Positions 53,526 through 64,000 of a DNA stretch of 64,000 bases are shown here, in pieces. Within the stretch, counting starts at the first letter, position 1, and every line of letters starts with the position of its first letter. The stretch comes from Siphonodentalium dalli (Eukaryota > Mollusca > Scaphopoda > Gadilida > Siphonodentaliidae): contig CP136061.1 in assembly GCA_032622095.1 (NCBI GenBank), forward strand, positions 251,917,582 to 251,981,581, given 5' to 3'. The notes beneath the pieces were generated by a model that worked only from the letters and a program-made list of their open reading frames with translations, was not told the origin of the DNA and did not search any database. The position numbers were made by a program, and so were the translations under genes.

Positions 53526-55988
53526 CTAGGCCTCGATGGACGACCCGCTCTCGTTTAACTCCTCGTTCTTATTGAATGATACTTTCTTCGAGAATTTGTC
53601 CTGTTGTTCATTCTGGGGACAGTTACTGCGAAAGTGGCCTGGTTTTTGACATTTGAAGCAAATCAATTCCCCATTTCGCCTAGGTGAAGGGCTTCTCGAT
53701 CTGTCCCCATAGTTGGAATAATTCCGGTATCTTGACTTCTCCTCTACTAGGCCCATCAGCTTCTTAATGTCCGCTGCCATCTCACCCATTCCTCCCTCGA
53801 GTGAGCTCACCCTTGAGTTGACATCCGAGGATTGGTTTGCGGACGTCCTGTTTTTGACAGTGTCTCCATCTCTCGTTGTTTCACTCTTGCCCCATGGAGT
53901 GGAATCATTTGTCGGCTTCGTATTTTCTGTGTTTCGAGACCGGTTATATCGGGAATTTTGGTCATACCCCGAGTTCTTTGGACTTTCCGACCTCCAATTC
54001 CGGTCATAGCCGGAGTTCTTTGTACTCTCTGACCTCCAATTCCGGTCATACCCGGAGTTCTTCGGACTCTCCGACCTCCGATTCCAGTCATACCTGGAAT
54101 TGTTGGAACCCTCAGATCTCTCTGACCTCCAATTCCGGTCGTACCTGGAATTGTTCCTTCTTCCATCCCCTAAGTCGGAAGCCCTTCTTCCATCCCCTCG
54201 TCCCCTATTGTCCCGATCCCTATACACTTGGCTGATTTGGGCCCCATCCGAATCTGAATCCGAATCTACCCATGTGGCCTTTACCTCTTTCTTCAGTCTC
54301 TTCCCGTATATCGCCTGCGTGGTCTGCTGGAAGAGCTGCGCCTTTTCTACTGCCATTTTAATGGTTGGCTGGGCGGAAGTGGCAACATGTTGCCCTGTTT
54401 CCTTGTCCAGTATTCCTTGGCAGAACTTTAATACTGCCTGTCTCTGCTGGACTGCCCCCGGCGCATCACTGAAGGCCTGTATTGACAGCTTCTGGACTCG
54501 GTCTGCCCAGTCCTCTAGAGGTTCATCTGTATTTTGCTTGGCCACTGCTAGATCCGTCTGTGCCTTCTCAGGACGATCATGTTCCTCATATCTGCTTCGG
54601 AGTTCCCTCAGAAGTTGTTGATAGGACATTTCATCCTTTCGGTCGACCATCGCACAGAATTCGGCCGCCTTCTTCTCCAAGCACCAGACCAGTTTCTCTT
54701 TCTTTTCTTCCTCATCCCAGTTCTGGCGCTGGGCGAATCTCTTCTCAAACACCAACCACATGGAGGTTCCATCGAACTTTAGTCGAGATGGTATTTTCTC
54801 AACACCTATCCTGTCCCTTCTATCATATCTTCCCCGGTCATTACGTTCCTCTCTATAATGCTCCCGGTCCTCACCCCATCTCCTTGGTTCCTCATTCTCC
54901 CTTCTGTCGTTTCGTTCCGGCTCCCTCTCCCGTCTCCCTAGATCGACCACTGCCTGCACCGCTGGTGTCACTGGAGGTATTGTGGCTGGTGGCATCTGTA
55001 TAGCTGGGGTCGCCACATGGTTAGACGGGTATGTGTACTGCTGATTGCCTCCATGCATGAATGGTGGTTGTTGCCAGATTGGTGGAGGAAAATGGGTGGG
55101 GTGTCTTGGTGCTTCGGGCACCATCTTAGCTTGTTCATAGCTTTGTTTATCCTTCCGGTGCCCCTCTCTCTCGTCCCTCAACTTGTCTTCATAACTTTGA
55201 GCATGTGCCCTCTTTTCTTCTTTCAAGCAAGTTCCTTCTTCTTTCAGGGACTCACATTCTTGTGTTTTCTCCTTAATTGCTTTCTTCATTAACTCATTTT
55301 CTTTATTCAGGAAATCATTTTCTCTTTCCTCCCCATCCAACCGTTTGTGTATTTCCTCCCACCCTTTTCCGGTTCTTTCTTTTTGCCTTTTAAGATCTTT
55401 ATTCTCTTCTTCCACATTCCCCAAACTTCTTCTTAACAGTCGATTCTCACTGTTAGCTTGTTGAAGTTGGTCTTCTTTTTGGCGTATTTCTTGGTCGAAA
55501 TCCCTTTGCATTCTATCAAATTCTTTCTGCATACCAGCCATTTTCCCTTGCCACTTGTGTCTTTCCTCTTCTACGCGGTCATACCTGTCCCCCTGCTGTT
55601 CTTCATACGATTTCCACCCTCTCGACAATTCATTTCCTCGACTATCCTGTTGGCCACTCGGTTGGATATCTCCTTGCTCCTTGCTGATTGTCCCACGTCG
55701 CAGGTCTTTTTCTTCCTGTTCTCGATCTTCCCTTCGTGGATCTTTGTACTCTTCGCATTCCTGTTGCCTCTTTTCATTTTTCGTCATCTCTCTCTGTGCT
55801 TCTCTTTTTACAGAGGCCATATGTTCTGTTTCTCTTTTGTAAGAGGCCACATGTTCTTCCCTTTCTCTTTCTCGTCTACTTCTCGTAGTGATTGGAGAGC
55901 TGGAATACTTGGGTTCTTGCAAGTCCTCATCAGAAAGAGATAACTCTTGGTACTCCCTGCTGTCGCTCTGCTCCTTCTGGGTTGCCAA
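53526..55988 (-). CDS. gag: Gypsy gag with long coiled coil and CCHC knuckle
   Basis: An 820-codon frame opening after a TAG. The first Met codon is at about residue 57, so a TTG at 55,988 or fusion to the upstream ORF would be needed for the full length. Residues about 50-290 are highly charged and heptad-like (coiled coil). Residues about 400-520 match a retrotransposon gag domain (FDGTSMWLVFEKRF, LVWCLEKKAAEF, SYQQLLRELRSRY). Residues about 610-685 are repeats of a SGYDRNWRSESPKN unit. The CCHC knuckle CFKCQKPGHFRSNC is at about residue 776. Confidence 0.85.
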   Translation of the reverse strand: MATQKEQSDSREYQELSLSDEDLQEPKYSSSPITTRSRREREREEHVASYKRETEHMASVKREAQREMTKNEKRQQECEEYKDPRREDREQEEKDLRRGTISKEQGDIQPSGQQDSRGNELSRGWKSYEEQQGDRYDRVEEERHKWQGKMAGMQKEFDRMQRDFDQEIRQKEDQLQQANSENRLLRRSLGNVEEENKDLKRQKERTGKGWEEIHKRLDGEERENDFLNKENELMKKAIKEKTQECESLKEEGTCLKEEKRAHAQSYEDKLRDEREGHRKDKQSYEQAKMVPEAPRHPTHFPPPIWQQPPFMHGGNQQYTYPSNHVATPAIQMPPATIPPVTPAVQAVVDLGRREREPERNDRRENEEPRRWGEDREHYREERNDRGRYDRRDRIGVEKIPSRLKFDGTSMWLVFEKRFAQRQNWDEEEKKEKLVWCLEKKAAEFCAMVDRKDEMSYQQLLRELRSRYEEHDRPEKAQTDLAVAKQNTDEPLEDWADRVQKLSIQAFSDAPGAVQQRQAVLKFCQGILDKETGQHVATSAQPTIKMAVEKAQLFQQTTQAIYGKRLKKEVKATWVDSDSDSDGAQISQVYRDRDNRGRGDGRRASDLGDGRRNNSRYDRNWRSERSEGSNNSRYDWNRRSESPKNSGYDRNWRSESTKNSGYDRNWRSESPKNSGYDQNSRYNRSRNTENTKPTNDSTPWGKSETTRDGDTVKNRTSANQSSDVNSRVSSLEGGMGEMAADIKKLMGLVEEKSRYRNYSNYGDRSRSPSPRRNGELICFKCQKPGHFRSNCPQNEQQDKFSKKVSFNKNEELNESGSSIEA
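53553..53559 (-). promoter_or_regulatory. Candidate -1 frameshift slippery heptamer GTTAAAC
   Basis: Read on the minus strand the heptamer is G TTA AAC in the gag frame, 24 nt before the gag stop (53,526-53,528). The pol frame is the -1 frame, is open from just upstream of this site, and stays open into protease. GTTAAAC is a known functional -1 site in at least one animal virus family (arteriviruses). Confidence 0.5.
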
Positions 55989-55999
55989 TTGTTCCTAGC

Positions 56000-56197
56000 T
56001 TATTGCATAGCCAATTGGCCCCTTAATTCTGGCACATAGGTGGGGGTGAGTATCTCTTTCAATTCTTTGATATCTCTGATATCACCTTTTCGTGCCCTAT
56101 GGAGTACTATCCTCGTTGCCGAATCCTCAGAAATGCCTACTATTTTACACAACTCCTCGGTCGAGCAAAGATTTATTTCCACTCCGTTGGTTGCCAT
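56000..56197 (-). CDS. Small helix-hairpin-helix ORF upstream of gag
   Basis: 65 codons: INLCSTEELCKIVGISEDSATRIVLHRARKGDI matches a ComEA-type helix-hairpin-helix DNA-binding motif (INL-STEEL-K-GI-...A-RIV-R--G-I). It ends with TAA 8 nt before the gag frame opens, and a CAATTGGC block occurs just before its stop and again at the beginning of gag. It may be the broken N-terminus of gag or a separate ORF. Confidence 0.65.
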   Translation of the reverse strand: MATNGVEINLCSTEELCKIVGISEDSATRIVLHRARKGDIRDIKELKEILTPTYVPELRGQLAMQ

Positions 56198-57060
56198 TAT
56201 GTATACTCACCTTTGTTGTGCTTTGGTAAAAATAAACGGATTTTCCGCCTTACCTTTAATAGTCGCCTTCGATAGTTTTGGTCTTATTAGCCTTTCTCAA
56301 CCTATCAAACGGATTGTCCGCGTTTATCTGACGGTCGAGACTAAATCACACTGGTATTACTTTAGCAAAATAAACGGAACGTCCGCTTTAATTATTGACT
56401 GCGAGTAACACCTGTGAAGACTTCATTAACTGGAATACTGATGTTATGCTATTCCCTTTTAAATTAATACATTCCTCATAATAATCTTATCTTATAAAAA
56501 TTAATCTACGAGCAGCAAAAATAAATTAATACAAAAATATCTTATTACCAAAACAATTATCACACATAAATTATAAGCTGCTCATTTACTCAGACAATTG
56601 AATAATTTACTACACAAAAACAAATTAATCTATGAATGTATATCACACAACAATTACAATACAAAATTTAAGTGATATACATTAATCTGTTTAGAAACAG
56701 ATTAACTGATTCTGATTTAAGTGTGTTACACTTATGATGCTCGGCTTCCTAAGTAACTGTAACTTATTGGAACAGCAGAGTTATTGAAAAAAAGTATTAA
56801 ATTAATCTGCATTAATCTAAAGGGAATAGATCAGGTTCATCAAGACCAGCGTCTCTTGCTTGAGAAGAATTGAAGAGAACGGCATGATTCGAGAAGTGGG
56901 TACCTTTTTTTTTACATGTGCCAGTGGTTGCACATCAACACAAGTAGGGTTCAATGGGTAATACAATATAAATATAGGTTGCTGCAATCTGTTCAGTTCA
57001 CAATGCTTTATATTATCAATTATTCTTTATCACAATCACAAAATTAACTAGAATGAAACT
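56198..57060. other. AT-rich region upstream of gag, possible leader/LTR remnant
   Basis: No coding family. Two AAATAAACGGA--TCCGC blocks about 115 bp apart (near 56,230 and 56,370) are the only internal repeat noticed. A GGTGAGT near 56,205 could be a splice donor on the minus strand. Confidence 0.35.
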
Positions 57061-57069
57061 GTAATTGCA

Positions 57070-60000
57070 CAGCAATTTCGATACTTCAATGTTTACCAAG
57101 GGGAAGATCTATCGCAACCATTTGTATGCGTGTAGCACATGAGAAGACGAACATAATAGGGCAAGTCCGAACTCGTAATATCGCGCCGTTCCGGAGGAGA
57201 TGAGCACACAACAGTAATCAACATGAAGAGCGTTTTGTGCCAAGGTCAAGGTCGGACGAACTCCGTAACCCAGTCCACTCAATAGCCAAGGACGGGAGCT
57301 ATGTACGTACACAAAATCAAGGCAGTCGGTAAAGTCGTTTTGGATATATTCGCCTTTTTCAAAGAAATCAGGGCAAGGCTCCCACCTTGCAGGATACCCA
57401 AAAGTCAAAATTTGAATCGGGTGCTGTGACGTCTGTTTTTGGTCGATTGCGCTAATTTTAAGGCGTTGTCTTCAGTTTGGACTAGCGATGCCGCCCTATG
57501 AATTTGGTCAGATTCAGGAGAAAAACGTTTTTCAAAGAGCGTTAACCGATTCTTCGACCAATACCGAACCTTCGAACCGGAAGTGCTATCCATACCATTT
57601 TTCGCGTGTTTGTAGCACATGATGAGAGGAAACTAATAATGGAAGTCCGAACTCGATATCTCAAGCCGTTCCGGAGGAGATACGTTTACAAAAATAAAAC
57701 AGATAAAGAACGTTGTTTCCAAAGGTCAAGGTCAGACGAAATTCCCTATTAGTGCATCGACTGCATATGTTCAATGCCCATGGAGGTACGGAATTTCAAA
57801 TCAATTGGCCAAGCCGTTTCGACGACAAAGGTAATCAAACATCGATTTTGAAATTTTTCAAGGCATTTTAGGGGCACGAAAACCCCATAAAAACCAGGTT
57901 TTTAAACAGCCATAACTCTCGAAGTTTAGGTTCGATTTTTAAAATTCGAGATGCATAGTAATCAGTGGCAACTACTGATGACGTCCACCAAATTTCATCA
58001 AAATCTGCGCCAAAATAGTTTTGAGATACATACCCACACGCCCGTTCTCCCAAACCGGAAGTGCAATCCATTAACTATATATATCGTTATAGAGCGCAGA
58101 GTTTGCTGCACATGATACAAAAAGTCCCAACTCAATAGCTCGAGCCATTCTGGATTCCTTATAAAGAACGTTCTTTTAACCTTCGACCCATAGCGAACTT
58201 TTAAACCGGAAGTGCGAACCCTATCATTTTTCGGCGGTTCATAACATACATACATGCGCAAATCATGAAAAAAGTCCGAACTCGATATCTCAAGCCGTTT
58301 CGGAGGAGATGTGTGCACAACAATAAAACAGATAAAGAGCGTTGTTTCCAAAGGTCAAGGTCAGACGAAATTCCCTATTTGTAAATCGACTTCGTATACT
58401 TAATGGCTATACAGGTACCAAATTTTAAATCAATCGGTCAAGCCTTTTCGACGATATAAGAATTCAAACCTCGATTTCGCAAGTTACTTTTGTGTCGCGA
58501 AAAACCCCCAAAAATCAACAAAATGGCGATAACTCCGAAGGTCAAGGTCGGACGAATTTCTGAATAGGCCATTTTACTAGAACTTCCAAAGTTATATACT
58601 GAAACCGAAAAAATTGGGTGAATCGGTTCAGCCGTTCCAGAGATTAAGGCATGTTATTGGAATAATAATAATAAAAAAAATTAGAATGAAACTGTAATTG
58701 CACAGCAATTTCGATACTTCCATGTTCACCAATGACGGAAATTGTGTCACCTGATAAAGCGTCAGTTTTCAGGAGACACATATCAGTATGGTGATACTGT
58801 AGCTGATAGTAATACTCGGCAACCACAGATTCTATCCACCAAATTCCATCAAAATCTGCACCAAAAACAATTTGAGATACATACCAACACGCCCGTTCTC
58901 GCAAACCGGAAGTGAAATCCGTTAACTATATATATCATTAGAGAGCGCAGAGTTTGCTGCACATCATGCAAAAAGTCCCAACTCGATATCTCAAGCCCTT
59001 CTGAATTGCATATAAAGAGCGTTGTTTTATCCTTGGACCTGTAGCGAACTTTTAAACCGGAAGTGCGAACCCTATCATTTTTCGGTGGTACATAACACAC
59101 ATAAATGTGCAAATAATGAAAAAAGTCCGAACTCGATATCTCACGCCGTTTCGGAGGAGATACTGGAACAACAATAAAACAGATAAAGAGCGTTGTTTCC
59201 AAAGTTCAAGGTCACACGAAATTCCCTATTTGTGCATCGACTGTGTATACGCAATGACCATACAGGAGTGCAATTTCAAATCAATTGGCTGAGCCGTTTC
59301 TACGACAAGAGAAATCAAACATCGATTTTGCAATTTTGCAAGGCATTTTAAGGGCGCAAAAAAACCCATAAAATCTGGTTTTCAAGCAGCCATAACTCTA
59401 GAAGTGTAAGTCCGATTTAAAAATCAAAATCTGCGCCAAAATAGGTTTTGAGATACATACCCACACGCCCGTTCTCCCAAACCGGAAATGAAATCCATCA
59501 ACTATATATATCATTAGAGAGCGCAGAATTTGCTGCACATCATGCAAAAGGTCCCAACTCGATATCTCAAGCCCTTCTGGATTTCATATGAAGAGCGTCG
59601 TTTTATCCTTCGACCAGTAGCGAACTTTTAAACCGGAAGTGCGAACCCTATCATTTTCGGCGGTTCATAACCCACAAACATGCGCAAATAATGAAAAAAG
59701 TCCGAACCCGATATCTCAAGCCGTTTAGGAGGAGATCTCTTCAAAACAATAAAACCGATAAAGAGCGTTGTACCCAAAGGTCAAGGTCAGACGAAGTTCC
59801 CTATTAGTTCATCGACTGCCAATGCGCAATGGCTAAGAAGGTCCCGAATTTCAAATCAATCGGCCAAACCGTTTCGGCGATATAAGAAATAAAACCTCGA
59901 TTTTGCAAGTCATTTTAGTGGCGCGAAGACCCCCCAAAAATCAACAAAATGTCGATAACTCTGAAGGTCAAGGTCGGAAATAAACCAGGTTTTTAAACAG

Positions 60001-63000
60001 CCATAACTATCGAAGTTTATGTCCGATTTTTTAAATTCGAGTTGCACAGCAATCAGTGGCATCTACTGATGACGTCTACCAAATGTCATCAAAATATGCG
60101 CTAAAATAGTTTTGAGATACATACCGACACGCCCGCTCTCCCGAACCGGAAGTGATATCCGTTAACTATATATATCGTTCGATAGCGCAGAGTTTGCTGC
60201 ACATAATGCAAAAAGTCCCAACTCAATATCTCAAGCCGTTCTAGATTCCCTATAAAGAGCGTTGTTTTATCCTTCGACCAGTAGCGAACTTTAAAACCGG
60301 AAGTGCGAACCCTTTAATTTTTCGGCGGTTCATAACACACATACATGCGCAAATAACGAAAAAAGTCCGAAATCGATATCTCAAGCCGTTTCGGAGGAGA
60401 TATGTGCACAACAATAAAACGGATAGAGAGCGTTGTTTCCAAAGTTCAAGGTCACACGAAATTCCCTATTCGTATATCGACTTCATATACTCAATGGCTA
60501 TGCATGTACCAAATTTCAAATCAATCGGCCAAGCCGTTTCGGCGATATAAGAAATCAAACCTCGATTTTGTAAGACATTTTGGTGGCGCAAAAAAACCCC
60601 AAAAATCAACAAAATGGCGATAACTCCGAAGGTCAAGGTCGGACAAAATTCTCCATAGGCTATTTTAACAGATATTCCAAAGTTATATACCAAACCCGAA
60701 AACAGCAGGTAAATCGGTCCAGCCGTTCCGGAGATTAAGGCATGTTATCGGAATAATAAGAATAAAAACTAGAATGAAACTGTAATTGCACAGCAATTTC
60801 GATACTTCCATGTTCACCAATGACGGAAATTGTGTCACCTGATAAAGCGTCAGTTTTCAGGAGACACATATCAGTATGGTGATACTGTAGCTGATAGTAA
60901 TACTCGGCAACCACAGATTCTATCCACCAAATTCCATCAAAATCTGCACCAAAAACAATTTGAGATACATACCAACACGCCCTTTCTCGCAAACCGGAAG
61001 TGAAATCCGTTAACTATATATATCATTAGAGAGCGCAGAGTTTGCTGCACATCATGCAAAAAGTCCCAACTCGATATATCAAGCCCTTCTGAATTGCATA
61101 TAAAGAGCGTTGTTTTATCCTTGGACCTGTAGCGAACTTTTAAACTGGAAGTACGAACCCCATCATTTTTCGGTGGTACATAACACACATAAATGAGCAA
61201 ATAATGAAAAAAGTCCGAACTCGATATCTCACGCCGTTTCGGAGGAGATACTGGAACAACAATAAAACAGATAAAGAGCGTTGTTTCCAAAGGTCAAGGT
61301 CACACGAAATTCCCTATTTGTGCATCGACTGTGTATACACAATGACTATACAGGAGTGCAATTTCAAATCAATTGGCTGAGCCGTTTCTACGACAAGAGA
61401 AATCAAACATCGATTTTGAAATTTTGCAAGGCATTTTAGGGGCGCAAAACAAACATAAAATCTGGTTTTCAAGCAGCCATAACTCTAGAAGTGTAAGTCC
61501 GATTTAAAAAATTCAAGTGGCATAGTTCTCAGCGGCAGCTAGTGATGATGTCCACCAAATTTCATCAAAATCTGCACCAAAATAGTTTTTGAGATACATA
61601 CCCACACGCCCGTTCTCCCAAACCGGAAGTGAAATCCATCAACTATATATATCATTAGAGAGCGCATAATTTGCTGCACATCATGCAAAAGGTCCCAACT
61701 CGATATCTCAAGCCCTTCTGGATTTCATATGAAGAGCGTCATTTTATCCTTCGACCAGTAGCGAACTTTTAAACCGGAAGTGCGAACCCTATCATTTTTC
61801 GGCGGTTCATAACACACAAACATGCGCAAATAATGAAAACAGTCCGAACCCGATATCTCAAGCCGTTTAGGAGGAGATCTCTTCAAAACAATAAAACCGA
61901 TAAAGGGCGTTGTACCCAAAGGTCAAGGTCAGACGAAGTTCCCTATTAGTTCATCGACTGCCAATGCGCAATGGCTAAGAAGGTCCCGAATTTCAAATCA
62001 ATCGACCAAGCCGTTTCGGCGATATAAGAAATCAAACCTCGATTTTGCAAGTCATTTTAGTGGCGCGAAGACCCCCCAAAAATCAACAAAATGTCGATAA
62101 CTCTGAAGGTCAAGGTCGGAAATAAACCAGGTTTTTAAACAGCCATAACTATCGAAGTTTATGTCCGATTTTTAAAATTTCGAGTTGCATAGCAATCAGT
62201 GGCATCTACTGATCACGTCTACCAAATTTCATCAAAATATGCGCTAAAATAGTTTTGAGATACATACCCACACGCCCGCTCTCCCGAACCGGAAGTGATA
62301 TCCGTTAACTATATATATCGTTCGATAGCGCAGAGTTTGCTGCACATAATGCAAAAAGTCCCAACTCAATATCTCAAGCCGTTCTAGATTCCCTATAAAG
62401 AGCGTTGTTTTAACCTTCGACCAGTAGCGAACTTTTAAACCGGAAGTGCGAACCCTATAATTTTTCGGCGGTTCATAACACACATACATGCGCAAATAAC
62501 GAAAAAAGTCCGAAATCGATATCTCAAGCCGTTTCGGAGGAGATATGTGCACAACAATAAAACAGATAGAGAGCGTTATTTCCAAAGTTCAAGGTCACAT
62601 GAAATTCCCTATTTGTGCCTCGACTTCGTATACTCAATGGCTATGCAGGTACCAAATTTTAAATCAATCGGTCAAGCCGTTTCGACGATATAAGAATTCA
62701 AACCTCGATTTCGCAAGTGACTTTTGTGTCGCGAAAAACCGCGAAAAATCAACAAAATGGCGATAACTCCGAAGGTCAAGGTCGGACGAAATTCTCAATA
62801 GGCTATTTTAACAGATATTCCAAAGTTATATACTAAAGCCGAAAACAGCAGGTAAATCGGTACAGCCGTTCCGGAGATTAAGGCATGTTATCGGAATAAT
62901 AAGAATAAAAAAAATAATAATAAAAGCCAGAAGAATTACAATATACTTCCATGTTAAAACATGGAAGTATAATAATAAAAGCCAGAAGAATTACAATATA

Positions 63001-64000
63001 CTTCCATTTAAAATGGAAGTATAACTAGAATGAAACTGTAATTGCACAGCAATTTCGACACTTCCATGTTCGCCAATGGCGGAAATTGTGTCACCTGATA
63101 AAGCGTCAGTTTTCAGGAGACACATATCAGTATGGTGATACTGTAGCTCATAGTAATACTCGGCAACCACAGATTCTATCCACCAAATTCCATCAAAATC
63201 TGCACCAAAAACAATTTGAGATACATACCAACACGCCCGTTCTCCCAAACCGGAAGTGGAATCCGTTAACTATATATATATATCATTAGAGAGCGCAGAA
63301 TTTGCTGCACATCATGCAAAAGTCCCAACTCGATATCTCAATCCCTTCTGAATTTCATATAAAGAGCGTGGTTTTATCCTTGGTCCAGTAGCGAACTTTT
63401 AAACTGGAAGTACGAACCCCATCATTTTTCGGTGGTACATAACACACATAAATGAGCAAATAATGAAAAAAGTCCGAACTCGATATCTCACGCCGTTTCG
63501 GAGGAGATACTGGAACAACAATAAAACAGATAAAGAGCGTTGTTTCCAAAGGTCAAGGTCACACGAAATTCCCTATTTGTGCATCGACTGTGTATACACA
63601 ATGACTATACAGGAGTGCAATTTCAAATCAATTGGCTGAGCCGTTTCTACGACAAGAGAAATCAAACATCGATTTTGAAATTTTGCAAGGCATTTTAGGG
63701 GCGCAAAACAAACATAAAATCTGGTTTTCAAGCAGCCATAACTCTAGAAGTGTAAGTCCGATTTAAAAAATTCAAGTGGCATAGTTCTCAGCGGCAGCTA
63801 GTGATGATGTCCACCAAATTTCATCAAAATCTGCACCAAAATAGTTTTTGAGATACATACCCACACGCCCGTTCTCCCAAACCGGAAGTGAAATCCATCA
63901 ACTATATATATCATTAGAGAGCGCATAATTTGCTGCACATCATGCAAAAGGTCCCAACTCGATATCTCAAGCCCTTCTGGATTTCATATGAAGAGCGTCA
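57070..64000. repeat. Higher-order tandem satellite, period about 2.1 kb, runs off the window
   Basis: Modules share GAGATACATACCCACACGCCCG, AAACCGGAAGTGCGAACCC, TCCGAACTCGATATCTCAAGCCG and AAAGGTCAAGGTC. The marker AGCGAACTTTTAAACCGGAAG falls at about 58,192, 59,043, 59,618, 60,282, 61,130, 61,759, 62,425 and 63,388. Spacing cycles about 850, 575-630, 665, and each third copy is most similar, giving a higher-order unit of about 2.1 kb. Open frames in this region are by-products of the repeat. Confidence 0.9.
62925..63022. repeat. Tandem hairpin duplication inside the satellite
   Basis: A block with AGCCAGAAGAATTACAATATACTTCCAT and its short inverted ATGGAAGTAT end is present twice side by side, once with a longer loop. 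It is absent at the equivalent place of the neighbouring unit and explains the long 963-bp spacing there. Confidence 0.7.

Larger units (their letters stand above)
48476..56197 (-). mobile_element. Ty3/gypsy-type retroelement body, LTRs not found
   Basis: Minus-strand order helix-hairpin-helix ORF, gag, protease-RT-RNase H, integrase is the Ty3/gypsy order. The integrase has the HHCC zinc-binding motif, DDE residues and a PHD finger. No direct LTR pair, primer binding site or polypurine tract was recognised in the flanks. It could be an LTR-less copy, or its LTRs may lie outside what I can recognise by eye. Pol carries a one-base frame change between RNase H and integrase near 50,800-50,870, so the copy is probably inactive. 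Confidence 0.88.

Noticed and set aside
53700-55950. Plus-strand frames of up to 173 codons opposite gag
   Set aside because: Ser/Leu/Phe-rich mirror frames of a Glu/Arg-rich coiled coil, with no domain.
42000-57060. LTR pair for the gypsy element
   Set aside because: I compared the flanks 41.9-43.3 kb, 46.8-48.5 kb and 56.2-57.1 kb by eye and found no direct match.
57100-64000. Many minus-strand reading frames of 80-120 codons starting METTLFICF or METTPFIGF
   Set aside because: They recur with the satellite period and have no protein-like motif; their openness follows from repetition.
1-64000. CRISPR arrays, tRNA or rRNA genes
   Set aside because: No regular short repeat-spacer layout and no tRNA or rRNA signature seen; the repeats are tandem or inverted.

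Overview
The window is eukaryotic, repeat-dense genomic DNA from an invertebrate. It has a GT-AG intron, a TATA/Inr promoter, many MITE-like palindromes, LINE and Ty3/gypsy remnants and a near-complete Maverick/Polinton. The GACCTTGACC-type repeats and the helix-hairpin-helix ORF beside the gypsy gag point me to a marine lophotrochozoan, most likely a mollusc. That assignment is inference. No rRNA, tRNA or CRISPR was seen, and no gene can be called confidently as an ordinary host gene.

Region 1 (about 1-21,140) is a Maverick/Polinton of about 19 kb (about 1,092-20,032) with terminal inverted repeats (TIRs) of about 0.5-0.65 kb. It sits between the arms of a wider inverted repeat (1-150 and about 20,985-21,138). 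A minus-strand cluster runs protein-primed DNA polymerase B, FtsK/HerA-type ATPase, two small proteins that look related, a 241-codon protein, chromodomain integrase, small membrane protein, minor capsid protein, basic protein, major capsid protein, adenovirus-like protease, and a NADAR (YbiA-like ADP-ribose N-glycosidase) protein. Several of these overlap by 4-40 nt. The plus-strand arm holds a protein of about 510 codons, a CCHC zinc-knuckle protein, and a two-exon acidic protein behind a TATA/Inr promoter that ends in a SUMO-interaction-like motif. The element is old but recognisable. Polymerase motif C is split by a 1,418-bp CACTA-like insertion with a 3-bp target duplication. The polymerase and integrase each carry a frameshift, the ATPase, the 241-codon gene, the 510-codon gene and the acidic gene each carry an in-frame stop, and the left TIR carries a MITE that is absent from the right TIR.

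Region 2 (21-43 kb) is mostly non-coding repeat debris: LINE fragments, a piggyBac-like MITE with TTAA duplication, a 595-bp foldback element with a 9-bp duplication, several other palindromic elements, minisatellites, and a direct duplication of about 0.9 kb.

Region 3 (43-56.2 kb, minus strand) holds a Ty3/gypsy-like element. Upstream to downstream it has a small helix-hairpin-helix ORF, a coiled-coil gag with a CCHC knuckle, a -1 overlapping pol (protease, RT, RNase H), and an integrase ending in a PHD finger rather than a chromodomain. LTRs were not found. About 1.7 kb downstream on the same strand is a large intronless ORF joining a repetitive low-complexity region and a zinc finger to an intact TatD-type metallo-hydrolase domain.

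Region 4 (57-64 kb) is a higher-order tandem array of about 2.1 kb period, made of three related modules of about 0.6-0.85 kb, running off the window end.
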